Source: Symbiobacterium terraclitae (lineage in GTDB: Bacteria > Bacillota > Sulfobacillia > Symbiobacteriales > Symbiobacteriaceae). Taken from it: 50,198 nucleotides of DNA. The translations under genes and the position numbers were made by a program. Below the pieces are notes generated by a model. The model ran no database searches. It was not told the origin of the DNA and saw only the letters and a list, made by a program, of their open reading frames with translations. This document shows positions 16,932 through 24,834 of this stretch, in pieces; position 1 is the stretch's first letter; each line of letters begins with the position of its first letter. The stretch lies in assembly GCF_017874315.1 (NCBI RefSeq), contig NZ_JAGGLG010000033.1:1-50198 (forward strand). The letters are read 5' to 3'.

Positions 16932-17633
16932 TTACTGTTCAATCTCGCAGGGGCCGTGGGCGATGACCTGGCAGCAGAGCCGGTAGCCCTTTTCCACCTT
17001 GTCGCCCAGCATCTCCCGCTCGTTGTCGTTGACGGGGCTCAGGTTCTCCATGCCCTTGAGCACCCGGATCTGGCAGGTGTCGCACACGCCGTTCTTGCAG
17101 TCCCACTTGACGGCGACGCCCTTGTCGTTCACGCCGTCCAGCAGGTTCTCGTCCTTGGGGATCTCCACGTTGTACTCCTGACCCCCCAGGAGCACGCGGA
17201 CCTTGATCATCTCCTTGGGCTTCTCCTCCGCGGGCGCCTTGGGGGCCTCAGGCAGCTCCTCGTGGGGGAAGATCTCGCGGGTGATCTCCACCCGGCTGGA
17301 GGTGTGGTGCACCAGGGCATGGTTCTGCATACAGGCCACCTGGAATTCCTCCCGCAGGATGGCGCGCCAGGCATCCTTGTGGTTGGCGGCTCCCGGACGG
17401 CACAGGTCGTGGGGCACGACCGCCTTCAGCGTCGCCCAGCACTCGAACACACCCGGGTCCTCCTTGCGCGGCGCCGGCTGCTCCAGCTCCAGCCGCAGGT
17501 CGCGGACCGCCGGAGCCGCCCTGCGCAGGCGGCCCAGGAAGTCCTGGTAGACCCGCACCGCAGCGTTCCCCGCGCCGTCGGCATCCGCGAGCACTCCCAG
17601 GTAGATGCGCGTTCCATACTTGGTCTCAGGCAA
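16932..17633 (-). CDS. Two-domain protein with C-terminal plant-type [2Fe-2S] ferredoxin domain
   Basis: 233 residues. The C-terminal 95 residues are a ferredoxin fold: the motif C-x4-C-x2-C reads CKNGVCDTC and the fourth ligand is in RLCCQ, so a [2Fe-2S] cluster is expected. The N-terminal 130 residues (TRIYLGVLADADGAGNAAVRVYQDFLGRL...) are not recognised. They contain VACMQNHALVHHTSSRVEITREIF and are joined by a Pro/Glu/Lys linker (about 128-140). Possible roles are electron transfer to a partner enzyme, or a fused sensor; neither can be decided. Start TTG 17633 with GGAGGAGGG. A strong sigma-A promoter lies 50 bp upstream, so it is monocistronic. Confidence 0.8.
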   Translation of the reverse strand: MPETKYGTRIYLGVLADADGAGNAAVRVYQDFLGRLRRAAPAVRDLRLELEQPAPRKEDPGVFECWATLKAVVPHDLCRPGAANHKDAWRAILREEFQVACMQNHALVHHTSSRVEITREIFPHEELPEAPKAPAEEKPKEMIKVRVLLGGQEYNVEIPKDENLLDGVNDKGVAVKWDCKNGVCDTCQIRVLKGMENLSPVNDNEREMLGDKVEKGYRLCCQVIAHGPCEIEQ

Positions 17634-17683
17634 AGCCCGACCCTCCTCCTTGCTCGGTACCTCGAACTCTCCCCAGTACGCCT

Positions 17684-17712
17684 ATTATACGGAAGTTTCG
17701 CCTATGGCTCAA
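17684..17712 (-). promoter_or_regulatory. Sigma-A promoter for the [2Fe-2S] protein gene
   Basis: Minus strand -35 TTGAGC (17707-17712), 17-bp spacer, -10 TATAAT (17684-17689). It starts just past the terminator of the preceding DUF2797 gene. Confidence 0.85.
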
Positions 17713-17713
17713 T

Positions 17714-17743
17714 CAAAAAAGAAGGCGGCTCCACAGAGCCGCC
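17714..17743 (-). terminator. Intrinsic terminator after the DUF2797 gene
   Basis: Minus strand stem GGCGGCTC-TGTG-GAGCCGCC (17724-17743) followed by TTCTTTTTTG. A canonical rho-independent terminator, 145 bp past the stop codon. Confidence 0.85.
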
Positions 17744-17887
17744 ATAAGTATGGAAACACACACACAGAGGGGGTCAACACACTTCGATCTTACCCCACCC
17801 GTGTTACAGTTCGGTGACACGCAAGTAACGGTTTGAACACAGATGCGGCCCGCCGACCGGCCTGCGTCCGGGACCGCTTGCGCAGGG

Positions 17888-18787
17888 TTAGGGCTTCGAC
17901 TCGGCGGCGGCTCCGGTCGCAGGCTTCGACCGCGACTTCGCGGATCCGGGCCTGGCCCCGGTCTCCTCCCCGGCCGCGGCCGAAGAGGCGTGCCCGGCTC
18001 CGGCCGCGTCCCCGGACTCCAGGGAGATGTGGTACCCGGCGAACTTGGGCACGTTCAGCACGCCGTTGTCCAGCACCAGGTAGCTCCCCTTGATGCCCAG
18101 CAGCACGCCCGCCGCGCCGCCCTTCTCCAGGTCGTGGCTCACAATCTTCGCCGGCGGCTGCTCCAGCGGGTAGGTGATGCGGCAGACCTCCTCGTCGGGC
18201 AGCACGTACGGCCGGAACGCATCCGGAATGAGTTCGAGCACGCGCCGCCGCACCTCCAGGAGGTCGGTCTCGACCACCTCGCCCTGCAGCATCTTGCGCC
18301 AGTTGGTCTTGTCCGGCAGGTACTGCGTCAGGTGAAGCTCCAGGTCTCCCGCCATCTTGCGGTTGGGCACGCGGGCGATGGGCACCGCCTCCACCGCGCC
18401 CTGGTCCAGCCAGCGGCCGGGCAGGCGGCGGGTGATGCCGACCTTGATGTCGCTGGACTTCGCCAGGTAGACGAAGGTCGGGATCATGCAGTGGGTGTCG
18501 CCCCACTCGGGTTCCCGGCAGGTCTCGTAGTGGCAGAGCGAGGGTTTCACCTGGCAGAGGTCGTTGACGGCCAGCCGCTGGAAGCAGGGCCAGCAGGAGC
18601 CGTGGTTGAACAGCTTGCTCACCTTGCGGCCGCAGTAGATGCAGCGGCGCTCGCCGGTGAAGCGGAGCGCGATCCGCTGGCCGATCAGCGGGTTGAGGGG
18701 GATCTCCTGCTCGTCCAGCAGCAGGCTGTAGGTCACCATGCCGTCTTCGATGCGGGCCAGCAGGTCGCGGATCATGCCCGTGTACAT
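17888..18787 (-). CDS. DUF2797 family protein
   Basis: 299 residues, function unknown. The family core is clear: CIYCGRKVSKLFNHGSCWPC (zinc-ribbon-like), CQVKPSLCHYETCREPEWGDTHC, then FVYLAKSSDIKVGITR, which resembles a GIY-YIG-like strand. Nine cysteines lie within about residues 49-100, so metal binding is likely. The C-terminus is an Ala/Gly/Lys-rich tail (about 258-299) with no fold, probably variable. Start ATG 18787 follows GGAGAAGGATAATCC. It is followed by a strong terminator, so it is a single-gene unit. Confidence 0.85.
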   Translation of the reverse strand: MYTGMIRDLLARIEDGMVTYSLLLDEQEIPLNPLIGQRIALRFTGERRCIYCGRKVSKLFNHGSCWPCFQRLAVNDLCQVKPSLCHYETCREPEWGDTHCMIPTFVYLAKSSDIKVGITRRLPGRWLDQGAVEAVPIARVPNRKMAGDLELHLTQYLPDKTNWRKMLQGEVVETDLLEVRRRVLELIPDAFRPYVLPDEEVCRITYPLEQPPAKIVSHDLEKGGAAGVLLGIKGSYLVLDNGVLNVPKFAGYHISLESGDAAGAGHASSAAAGEETGARPGSAKSRSKPATGAAAESKP

Positions 18788-18975
18788 GGATTATCCTTCT
18801 CCTCTCCGGGCTTCGATTCGGGAGCGGCCGGCGAATCTCCTCCCCCGCTGTCCTGTGGGCGGCATCCAGGCGGAGTCCTCCCGTTCATCCACTGCGCAGC
18901 CGGCGCCGCCGGAGGGCTCCGTTTCGACTTGAACGAAAAGTTGATGGAGTGGACTTGAGCGGGGAGAGCTGACCG

Positions 18976-19390
18976 CTGGACCAGGGGCGCATCCGTTTCG
19001 CAACCGCCTCTGACGAGGAGACCTGCCGGCGGATGGACCCATACCTCCCGCCGGCGGCGTTTGCGCCCAACATCGCGGCCCGGGAGCTGATCCTGGTCGA
19101 GCAGGGTGAGCAGGCCATCGGGTACCTGCGGCTGGCGTACATCTGGGGGAAGATCCCCTACATCGGGCTGATCTGGCTGGAGCCCGCCCACCGCGGCCAG
19201 GGCATCGGAACCGACGTCCTGGAGTTCGTCGAGGCCTACCTCCGGGAGCAGGGCTTCCGAGGTGAACGAGCCCGAGCCGCAGGCGTGGCACCGGGCCGTC
19301 GGCTTCCGCGAGTGCGGCATCATCGCCGGGATCAACGACGGCGGCATCGGCGAGGTCCACGGCGTGCCCGACTTCGGCCGGCTAGAGCCA
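18976..19390 (+). pseudogene. GNAT acetyltransferase pseudogene (frameshift)
   Basis: Frame 1 from about 18985 reads GRIRFATASDEE...MDPYLPPAAFAPNIAARELILVEQG, then the acetyl-CoA motif LEPAHRGQGIGTDVLEFVEAYLREQGF (R-G-Q-G-I-G). At about 19255 the homology moves to the next frame, which reads EVNEPEPQAWHRAVGFRECGIIAGINDGGIGEV (the usual GNAT end AxxxYxxxGF). The joint also appears to lack several codons. No ATG or GTG is found before RIRFATAS. A frameshift and small deletion inactivate it, unless it is a sequencing error. Confidence 0.65.
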
Positions 19391-19391
19391 A

Positions 19392-19422
19392 GAGGCGCAT
19401 GTGCGTGCTGCACATGCGCCTC
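19392..19422. terminator. 13-bp hairpin between convergent GNAT remnant and nrdJ
   Basis: GAGGCGCATGTGC-GTGCT-GCACATGCGCCTC, a perfect stem, 17 bp past the nrdJ stop. The U-run is weak (TTGG on the minus strand). Likely bidirectional. Confidence 0.65.
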
Positions 19423-19439
19423 CGCGTGTTCGAACCGTC

Positions 19440-21782
19440 CTAGCTGCACTTCGAGTACCCGCAGTTGTGGCAGGTGGCGCAGCCCTCCCCGATGGCCAGG
19501 GCGAAGGAGCCGCACTCGGGGCACGGGTCCACCGGGTGATCCACCTCCGCGCCGATCATCTGCGGCTGATGGTGCTCCACGGTGGCGGCGGTCTCCTGGC
19601 AGAGCTTGCCGTTGGCGTCCTTCCACGCCAGGAACTTCTGCAGGCCCTTGGCGATGGCGGAGGCCAGCGAGGTGATGCGGTTGGGGCCGAAGCCGTAGGA
19701 GCCGGAGCCGCCGATGTTCTTCAGGGTGTCGATCACGATCTCGATGCGCTCCCGGACCGGCACGTCCGAGCGCAGGCGGAGCATCTTGGAGACCAGCATG
19801 CCCATGCCGACGGCGTCGGCCATCAGGTCGGAGCCCACGGCGCCCACGTTCACGATGATCTCGAAGGGCTCGCCCTCATCGTCCATGTGCACGTCCAGCG
19901 TCATCTTGCCGAAGTGCGTGGGCACGACGAACATCTTGCCCACCGCCTCCGTGGGCCGGGGCCGGAGCGTGGGGCCCTGCAGCGCCGGCGCGGGCGCCGG
20001 GGCCGCGGCCTCCTCCTTCTTCTCCTTCGTCTTGTCGCCGGTGGTCAGCACCTGGGAGGCCCGGGAGCCGTCGCGGTAGACCGTGATGCCCTTCAGGCCC
20101 AGCTGCCAGGCCAGGGCGTAGGACTTGGCCACGTCCTCCACCGAGGCGTGGTGCGGGAAGTTGATGGTCTTGGAAACGGCTGCGTCCACAGGCTGCCGGT
20201 CCACCGGCAGGCCGTCCGCACCCTGGAAGGCCGCCTGCATGCGCACGTGCCACTCGGGGGAGATGTCGTGGGAGGTGGCGAAGACCTGCTGCCACCGCTC
20301 GGGCACCCCGGCGACGCCCCGGGCCGTGCCGCGCTCGGCCACCTGCTGCATCAGCTCCTCCGAGTACCAGCCCTCCCGCTTCGCGATGGTGGCGAACTGG
20401 CCGTCCACGTCCAGCATCACGGCGCCGGCCTGGTTGCGGGTGAACACCAGCGCGAACTTGGGCTCGATGCCGCCGGAGCAGGGCAGGTCAGGCCTGGCGG
20501 CAAACAGCGAGATCGTGCCGGTGGGCGCCACGGTCGTCATCGTGGCGTTGCGCACCTTGAGCCCCGCCTTGTGCCACTGGCTGCCCTCCCACTCGGGGTA
20601 GGCGCCGCGGGCCTCGGCCAGGGCCATCGACTCCTCGACGGCCTTCTGCTTGATGAAGGTCATCACCTGGTTGCCCAGGGCCACCGCCTCGTCGGAGTCG
20701 TAGGCCAGGCCCATCTGGACGAGCATCTCCGCCCAGCCCATGATGCCCAGGCCGATGCGCCGGTCGCGCCGGGCCTTCTCGGCGATCTGGGGCAGGGGGT
20801 ACTTGTTGGCGTCGATCACGTTGTCCAGGAACCGGGTGGCCATGCGGGCCACCTGGCCCAGCCGCTCCCAGTCCACCTCGGCCTGCGCGGTGTACGGGTT
20901 CTTCACGAAGTTGGCCAGGTTGATGGAGCCCAGGTTGCAGGAGCCGTAAGGCGGCAGCGGCTGCTCGCCGCACGGGTTGGTCGCCTCGATGACCTCCACG
21001 TGGTTGTTGGGATTGCGCCGGTTCATCCGGTCGATGAAGATCACGCCCGGCTCGCCCGTCTTCCAGGCGTTCTCCACCAGCTTGTCCCAGACCAGCTTGG
21101 CCGAAAGCTTGCCGGTCACCTCGCCGTTGCGCGGGTTGATCAGCTCGTAGTCGGTCCCCTGCTCCAGCGCGGCCATGAAGGCGTCGGTGATGCCCACCGA
21201 GATGTTGAAGTTCGTAATCTGCGTCGTGTCGGCTTTTGATTCAATGAAGTCCAGGATGTCGGGGTGGTCAACCCGCAGGATGCCCATGTTGGCCCCGCGC
21301 CGCGTACCGCCCTGCTTGATGGCCTCCGTGGACGCGTTGTACACCCGCAGGAAGGAGACAGGGCCTGAGGCCACGCCCTGGCTCGAGCGCACCTTGTCGC
21401 CGGCCGGGCGCAGGCGGGAGAAGGCGAAGCCCGTGCCGCCGCCCGTCTGGTGGATGAGGGCAGCGTGCTTCATGGTCTCGTAGATCTCCACCAGGGAGTC
21501 CCCCACCGGGAGCACGAAGCAGGCCGACAGCTGGCCCAGCGCCGTCCCGGCGCCGGTGAAGGTCGGGCTGTTGGGCATGAAGTCCTGGCGGTCCATCAGG
21601 CCGTAGAAGGCCTCCTCGATCGCGCGGACCTCCTTCTTGCTGGCGCCGTACTGCGCCTCGACGCCTGCGATCACGCCGGCCACCCGGCGCAGCATCTCCT
21701 CGGGCGTCTCCTTGCTGCCGTCCTCCTTGAGCCTCAGGTACCGCTTCTCCATTACGGTCTTCGCAATATGGGTCAGTTCCAA
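19440..21782 (-). CDS. nrdJ: Adenosylcobalamin-dependent ribonucleotide reductase (class II)
   Basis: 780 residues; reduces ribonucleotides for DNA synthesis using B12. Seen in order: PNSPTFTGAGTALGQLSACFVLPVGDS (about 70-96, first redox cysteine), HQTGGGTGFAFSRLRP, GTRRGANMGILRVDHPD, the active-site NPCGEQPLPPYGSCNLGSINL (radical cysteine and catalytic glutamate), and TTVAPTGTISLFA. The C-terminus has CPECGSFALAIGEGCATCHNCGYSKC, a zinc ribbon plus a redox cysteine pair that re-reduces the active site. The start is probably TTG at 21782 with GGGGGG upstream. It follows nrdR by 28 bp, so the repressor and its target form one operon. Confidence 0.95.
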   Translation of the reverse strand: MELTHIAKTVMEKRYLRLKEDGSKETPEEMLRRVAGVIAGVEAQYGASKKEVRAIEEAFYGLMDRQDFMPNSPTFTGAGTALGQLSACFVLPVGDSLVEIYETMKHAALIHQTGGGTGFAFSRLRPAGDKVRSSQGVASGPVSFLRVYNASTEAIKQGGTRRGANMGILRVDHPDILDFIESKADTTQITNFNISVGITDAFMAALEQGTDYELINPRNGEVTGKLSAKLVWDKLVENAWKTGEPGVIFIDRMNRRNPNNHVEVIEATNPCGEQPLPPYGSCNLGSINLANFVKNPYTAQAEVDWERLGQVARMATRFLDNVIDANKYPLPQIAEKARRDRRIGLGIMGWAEMLVQMGLAYDSDEAVALGNQVMTFIKQKAVEESMALAEARGAYPEWEGSQWHKAGLKVRNATMTTVAPTGTISLFAARPDLPCSGGIEPKFALVFTRNQAGAVMLDVDGQFATIAKREGWYSEELMQQVAERGTARGVAGVPERWQQVFATSHDISPEWHVRMQAAFQGADGLPVDRQPVDAAVSKTINFPHHASVEDVAKSYALAWQLGLKGITVYRDGSRASQVLTTGDKTKEKKEEAAAPAPAPALQGPTLRPRPTEAVGKMFVVPTHFGKMTLDVHMDDEGEPFEIIVNVGAVGSDLMADAVGMGMLVSKMLRLRSDVPVRERIEIVIDTLKNIGGSGSYGFGPNRITSLASAIAKGLQKFLAWKDANGKLCQETAATVEHHQPQMIGAEVDHPVDPCPECGSFALAIGEGCATCHNCGYSKCS

Positions 21783-21810
21783 GGTGCGGCCCCCCTATGT
21801 AGGATGCGCT

Positions 21811-22263
21811 TTAGTGGGCCCTGAGCAGCTGCTCGAGCTGCTCACGAAACTCGTTCAGGTCCTTGAACTCGCGGTATACGGACGCGAAGCGGACGTACGC
21901 AACGCCGTCGATCGCGCGCAGCGCATTCATCACCCGCTCACCGATCTCCACGGACGGGACCTCCCGGTCCAGCGCGGAGCGCAGGTCCCGCTCGATGTCG
22001 TCAACCAGCTTCTCGATCGCCTCCAGTGGCACCGGCCGCTTTTCGCAGGCCTTGAGAATCCCGCCCAAGAGCTTGTCGCGGTTGAACTGCTCCCGACGGC
22101 CGTCCTTCTTCACGACGATCAACGGCGGAGCCTCCACCCGCTCCATCGTGCTGAAGCGACGTCCGCAGGAGGTGCATTCCCGGCGCCGGCGTATCGCCTC
22201 CTCGTCCGGGGCGTGCCGCGACTCCACCACGCGGGACTCGGCACCGCAGAAGGGACACTTCAT
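21811..22263 (-). CDS. nrdR: Transcriptional repressor NrdR
   Basis: 150 residues. The N-terminal zinc ribbon reads MKCPFCGAESRVVESR...RRRRECTSCGRRFSTMERVE, followed by the ATP-cone domain (LIVVKKDGRREQFNRDKLLGGILKAC; YVRFASVYREFKDLNEF). NrdR senses ATP/dATP and represses ribonucleotide reductase genes. The ATG at 22263 is correct because the family starts MKCPFC; the 15 codons upstream are not coding. Its own promoter region has an NrdR-box-like CACTATATCT (22277-22286), consistent with autoregulation of nrdR-nrdJ. Confidence 0.96.
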   Translation of the reverse strand: MKCPFCGAESRVVESRHAPDEEAIRRRRECTSCGRRFSTMERVEAPPLIVVKKDGRREQFNRDKLLGGILKACEKRPVPLEAIEKLVDDIERDLRSALDREVPSVEIGERVMNALRAIDGVAYVRFASVYREFKDLNEFREQLEQLLRAH

Positions 22264-22276
22264 CCCTACAACCCCC

Positions 22277-22327
22277 AGATATAGTGCTCGCACGTCATAC
22301 TTTACCACTAGATCTGGTGTCGGACAA
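22277..22327 (-). promoter_or_regulatory. nrdRJ promoter with NrdR-box-like site
   Basis: Minus strand -35 TTGTCC (22322-22327), 17-bp spacer, -10 TAAAGT (22299-22304). CACTATATCT (22277-22286) lies around +15 and resembles half of the known NrdR-box consensus. The second box of the usual pair is not clear. Confidence 0.55.
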
Positions 22328-22368
22328 CCTTCCTTGCCTGCCGAATTTCGGAGTCAGCCGCGCGCTGC

Positions 22369-23154
22369 TCACCCTAGGTCTTCCGTGCGTCGATTTTCGA
22401 CCCGAGGCAGAATGCCGAGTTCAGACGCGACCGCGGTCAGCACCTGGCCCGCCTTCTCCCGGATCACCCAGCGGGCGTGGCCGTCGAGGTACGTCGGGGT
22501 GAGGTTGAGGATGGCCAGATCCGCCCCGGACTGCACAGCCAGCAGGGGAAGCTGGTTCGCCGGTCCCACCTCCAGCGAGGAGCCGATCACCAGGAAGAGG
22601 TCGGCCCGCCGCGCCTCGTCGAAGGCCGTCTCGATCGCATCGGGGGGGAGGGGCTCCTCGAAGAGGACGACGCCGGGCTTCAGCATCCCGCCGCACTCCG
22701 GACAGCGCGGGATGTCGGCCGCGGTCTTCACGTCGACGTCGATCAGCCGGCTGGGGAAGGTGCGCCCGCAGGTCAGGCAGGAGCACTCCCGCAGCGAGCC
22801 GTGCAGCTCGATCACGTCGGGGGAGCCGGCCGCCTGGTGCAGCCCGTCCACGTTCTGGGTGATCAGGCGCTTCACCATCCCCTCCTCCTGCAGCGCGGCC
22901 AGTACGCGGTGAACGGGGTTAGGCCTGGCGCCCCAGAGGTGCGAGAAGCGCATGCGGTAGAACTGGTAGAACTCCACCGGCCTCCGCCGCAGCGCGCTGA
23001 GCGAGATCAGGGAGACCGGGTCGATGCCCTTCCAGAGCCCGGTCTTCGAACGGAAGTCCGGCAGCCCGGACTCGGTGGAGGCGCCGGCGCCCGTCAGCAC
23101 CACGGCGTGCTGCGCCTTCTTCAGCGCATGAGCCAGCTCGCGAACCTGTTCCAT
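22369..23154 (-). CDS. NAD-dependent protein deacylase (sirtuin)
   Basis: 261 residues; removes acyl groups from lysines using NAD. The NAD motif is [19 protein letters not shown] (about 18-36). Next come [14 protein letters not shown] and the catalytic histidine in VIELHGSL. The zinc site is two Cys-x2-Cys pairs, CLTC and [17 protein letters not shown] and [16 protein letters not shown] complete the Rossmann fold. [10 protein letters not shown] is the substrate-loop region; the Tyr/Arg pair of desuccinylases (SIRT5 type) is not obvious, so deacetylase activity is favoured. Start ATG 23154 with AAGGGGTG. It stands alone after a terminator. Confidence 0.93.
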   Translation of the reverse strand: MEQVRELAHALKKAQHAVVLTGAGASTESGLPDFRSKTGLWKGIDPVSLISLSALRRRPVEFYQFYRMRFSHLWGARPNPVHRVLAALQEEGMVKRLITQNVDGLHQAAGSPDVIELHGSLRECSCLTCGRTFPSRLIDVDVKTAADIPRCPECGGMLKPGVVLFEEPLPPDAIETAFDEARRADLFLVIGSSLEVGPANQLPLLAVQSGADLAILNLTPTYLDGHARWVIREKAGQVLTAVASELGILPRVENRRTEDLG

Positions 23155-23193
23155 ACACGATCACCCCTTCCATGCTCTTACTTCGACAATAGG

Positions 23194-23217
23194 AAAAGGC
23201 CACCTCTGTTGGTGGCC
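23194..23217 (-). terminator. Terminator after the 23226 gene
   Basis: Minus strand GGCCACC-AACAGA-GGTGGCC followed by TTTTCC, nine bases past the stop. Canonical. Confidence 0.8.
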
Positions 23218-23225
23218 GTATGGAT

Positions 23226-23678
23226 TCAGGCATTCGTCACGCTGAACTGAGGGCAGGCATCGATGTCGGGCCCGAGGTGATCGCCGGTGGGCCAGCATCC
23301 GGCCGTGAGGAAGTCGACCTTCATGCCCAGCAGGGCGCTGCTCACCCGCACCATGTATGGCGATATCGGGTACTCCCCCGCCACCATCTCGTCGATCTCC
23401 GCCTCGGTATGCTCCAGATACCGGAGCCAGAGCCCCCAGACCTCAGGAGACCAGGCCGACCGCAGCGTGTCCACCACGAAAGCGAAGCGGGCGGCGGTCC
23501 CCCCTTCGACCAGCCGGAGCTTCTCGGCCCCCGGCGCCCGGCGCCAGCGCTCCCGGAACGCCCGCCTTGCCCTCCGCAGATTGACCTCGTCGAGTCCGCT
23601 GCGCGCCATCAGTTTGGCGTCCACCAGGGTACGCCCCAGGCGCAGTCCGCTCCCACCGGACAGCCGGCTGTGCAACAC
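23226..23678 (-). CDS. Protein homologous to the C-terminal half of the XRE regulator at 40879-41559
   Basis: No named family recognised. It shares a clear domain with the XRE protein at 40879-41559: RFAFVVDTL here against RFARVVDFL there, then IDEMVAGEYPISPYMVRVSSALLGMKVDFLTAG against LNDIIAGYCEVGPMVLAQMVSITGIPLSFYARG. That stretch itself looks like a divergent helix-turn-helix. The classic N-terminal HTH of the XRE protein is missing; here the N-terminus is Arg-rich (RRARRAFRERWRR). I prefer GTG at 23678, nine bases after GGAAGGGGGAG; an ATG at 23717 directly abuts AAGGGG with no spacing. It may be a DNA- or ligand-binding regulator (inference). Repeated CGAAT motifs lie upstream. Confidence 0.7.
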   Translation of the reverse strand: MLHSRLSGGSGLRLGRTLVDAKLMARSGLDEVNLRRARRAFRERWRRAPGAEKLRLVEGGTAARFAFVVDTLRSAWSPEVWGLWLRYLEHTEAEIDEMVAGEYPISPYMVRVSSALLGMKVDFLTAGCWPTGDHLGPDIDACPQFSVTNA

Positions 23679-23724
23679 CTGCGTGCTCCCCCTTCCGATC
23701 CGCTCATCCCGTTCCATCCCCTTA

Positions 23725-23802
23725 AACGAATATGATGGCGGATCGGTTCGTCACACGCGGCGAATCTTCCGACGAATTTTAGTCGAGCAAGTGACGAATT
23801 TT
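23725..23802. repeat. Four CGAAT-type repeats upstream of the 23226 gene
   Basis: AACGAATATG (23725), GGCGAATCTT (23759), GACGAATTTT (23771) and GACGAATTTT (23793). Starts are spaced 34, 12 and 22 bp. The exact pair is two helical turns apart. An AT-rich array in a GC-rich genome just upstream of a gene is typical of operator sites. Confidence 0.5.
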
Positions 23803-23820
23803 CCCGAGAGATGTTGTCGT

Positions 23821-24069
23821 TCAAGTGTGTATAGATCGACGAACGGAACGCGGCGTCCCCGGGGCTGATGATGCCGCGCGGCGAGGTCCCGCCGGGCGGC
23901 ATCCGAGGCGCGCATCCCCTGCCGGCCACCATGACCGTGGCCAGCGGAACGGGGCGGCCCGGGCGCCGAGCCGTAAGATGCGGTCGATCCGGTGCTGCCC
24001 TTCGGAGAGGTCGCTGTCGGTGGCCTGTCGCGCGACGGCGTCGCGCGGCGGGTCGATCAGGTCGAACAC
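23821..24069 (-). CDS. Possible small hypothetical protein
   Basis: 82 codons with a GTG start at 24069, seven bases after a strong CAGGAGGTG site. The first 37 residues (FDLIDPPRDAVARQATDSDLSEGQHRIDRILRLG) have normal protein character; the rest is Pro/Arg/Trp-rich and looks like non-coding translation, so the gene may be frameshifted. It is divergent from the membrane-protein gene at 24172. Not recognised. Confidence 0.35.
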   Translation of the reverse strand: MFDLIDPPRDAVARQATDSDLSEGQHRIDRILRLGARAAPFRWPRSWWPAGDARLGCRPAGPRRAASSAPGTPRSVRRSIHT

Positions 24070-24171
24070 TGGCGGGCACCTCCTGCGGAGTCTGGCGGTG
24101 GCGGGGCGGCTGGACAGCGGGACGAGCCCGGGATACCATGGGTGCAGGGCTGCCGGGGGAGGTGATGCGGC

Positions 24172-24459
24172 TTGCTGGCAGCGCTGCTGCTCCATCCGGC
24201 ACAGTGGGTTCTGTCCTTCCTGGTGCTGGACCTTGTCTTTCGTACGGTCGACGTGCGCCCCGGCATCCTGGAGCGGTCGCTGGGCCGCCACCGCAGGCGC
24301 TACCGGCTGGCCGCCCTCGCCGCCACGCTCGCCGGCGGCGTCGCACAGGTGCTCCTGGCCGGTCCGTGGGGGCTCGTCCCGGCGGCGGCGGGCTGGGTCC
24401 CCTGGTGGCTCCTCTGGCGCTTCGGATGGCGCAAGCAGTTCCCGCACCTGCGCGCGTGA
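24172..24459 (+). CDS. Small hydrophobic hypothetical protein
   Basis: 95 residues, not recognised. Start TTG 24172 is nine bases after GGGGGAGG. Two hydrophobic segments (QWVLSFLVLDLVF; LAALAATLAGGVAQVLLAGPWGLVPAAAGWVPWWLLW) flank a basic loop RSLGRHRRRYR, so a membrane protein is likely. Its stop is followed by a strong hairpin shared with the convergent gene at 24499. Confidence 0.6.
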   Translation: MLAALLLHPAQWVLSFLVLDLVFRTVDVRPGILERSLGRHRRRYRLAALAATLAGGVAQVLLAGPWGLVPAAAGWVPWWLLWRFGWRKQFPHLRA

Positions 24460-24465
24460 CTGGCG

Positions 24466-24493
24466 GAGGCCCGACCCCGCGGGGTCGGGCCTC
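24466..24493. terminator. Bidirectional terminator hairpin
   Basis: GAGGCCCGACCCC-GC-GGGGTCGGGCCTC, 13 complementary bases each side, between convergent genes ending at 24459 and 24499. No long U-run. Confidence 0.65.
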
Positions 24494-24498
24494 GGTGC

Positions 24499-24792
24499 TC
24501 AGGCCTGTCCGACGGTGAACGTGTGCTTGTAGTAGTAGTCCCGCCCGTCGTCCTCCTCGACGTTGAGGTGCGTCCCGTCCCAACGGAGTTTCGTCGTCCC
24601 GGTGGCGGAGGTCATCTGCCACTCGCCGTTGGTCTGCAGGTAGTCGAACGCGTCGGCCGCCAGGCTGACCAGTTCTTCCTCGCCGGCGTGGCGGCACGAC
24701 GGGGCAAAGGTGAGTACCTGCCAGATCTGCGCGAAGAGGGGATAGTCCTCCGGGTCCCGGTGCAGGCTTTCGTAGAGCTGTTTCAGGTCCAA
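24499..24792 (-). CDS. Hypothetical protein
   Basis: 97 residues, not recognised. The start is TTG 24792, six bases after GGAGGAG; the upstream GTG at 24810 lies before that site. The sequence is acidic and soluble (LKQLYESLHRDPEDYPLFAQIW; FDYLQTNGEWQMTSATGTTKLRWDG; EEDDGRDYYYKHTF). It has normal coding character and its own ribosome site, so it is a real gene with unknown role. Confidence 0.7.
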   Translation of the reverse strand: MDLKQLYESLHRDPEDYPLFAQIWQVLTFAPSCRHAGEEELVSLAADAFDYLQTNGEWQMTSATGTTKLRWDGTHLNVEEDDGRDYYYKHTFTVGQA

Positions 24793-24834
24793 GGCGCGCT
24801 CTCCTCCCACCGCCGCTTTGGGAGGTAGTATACC

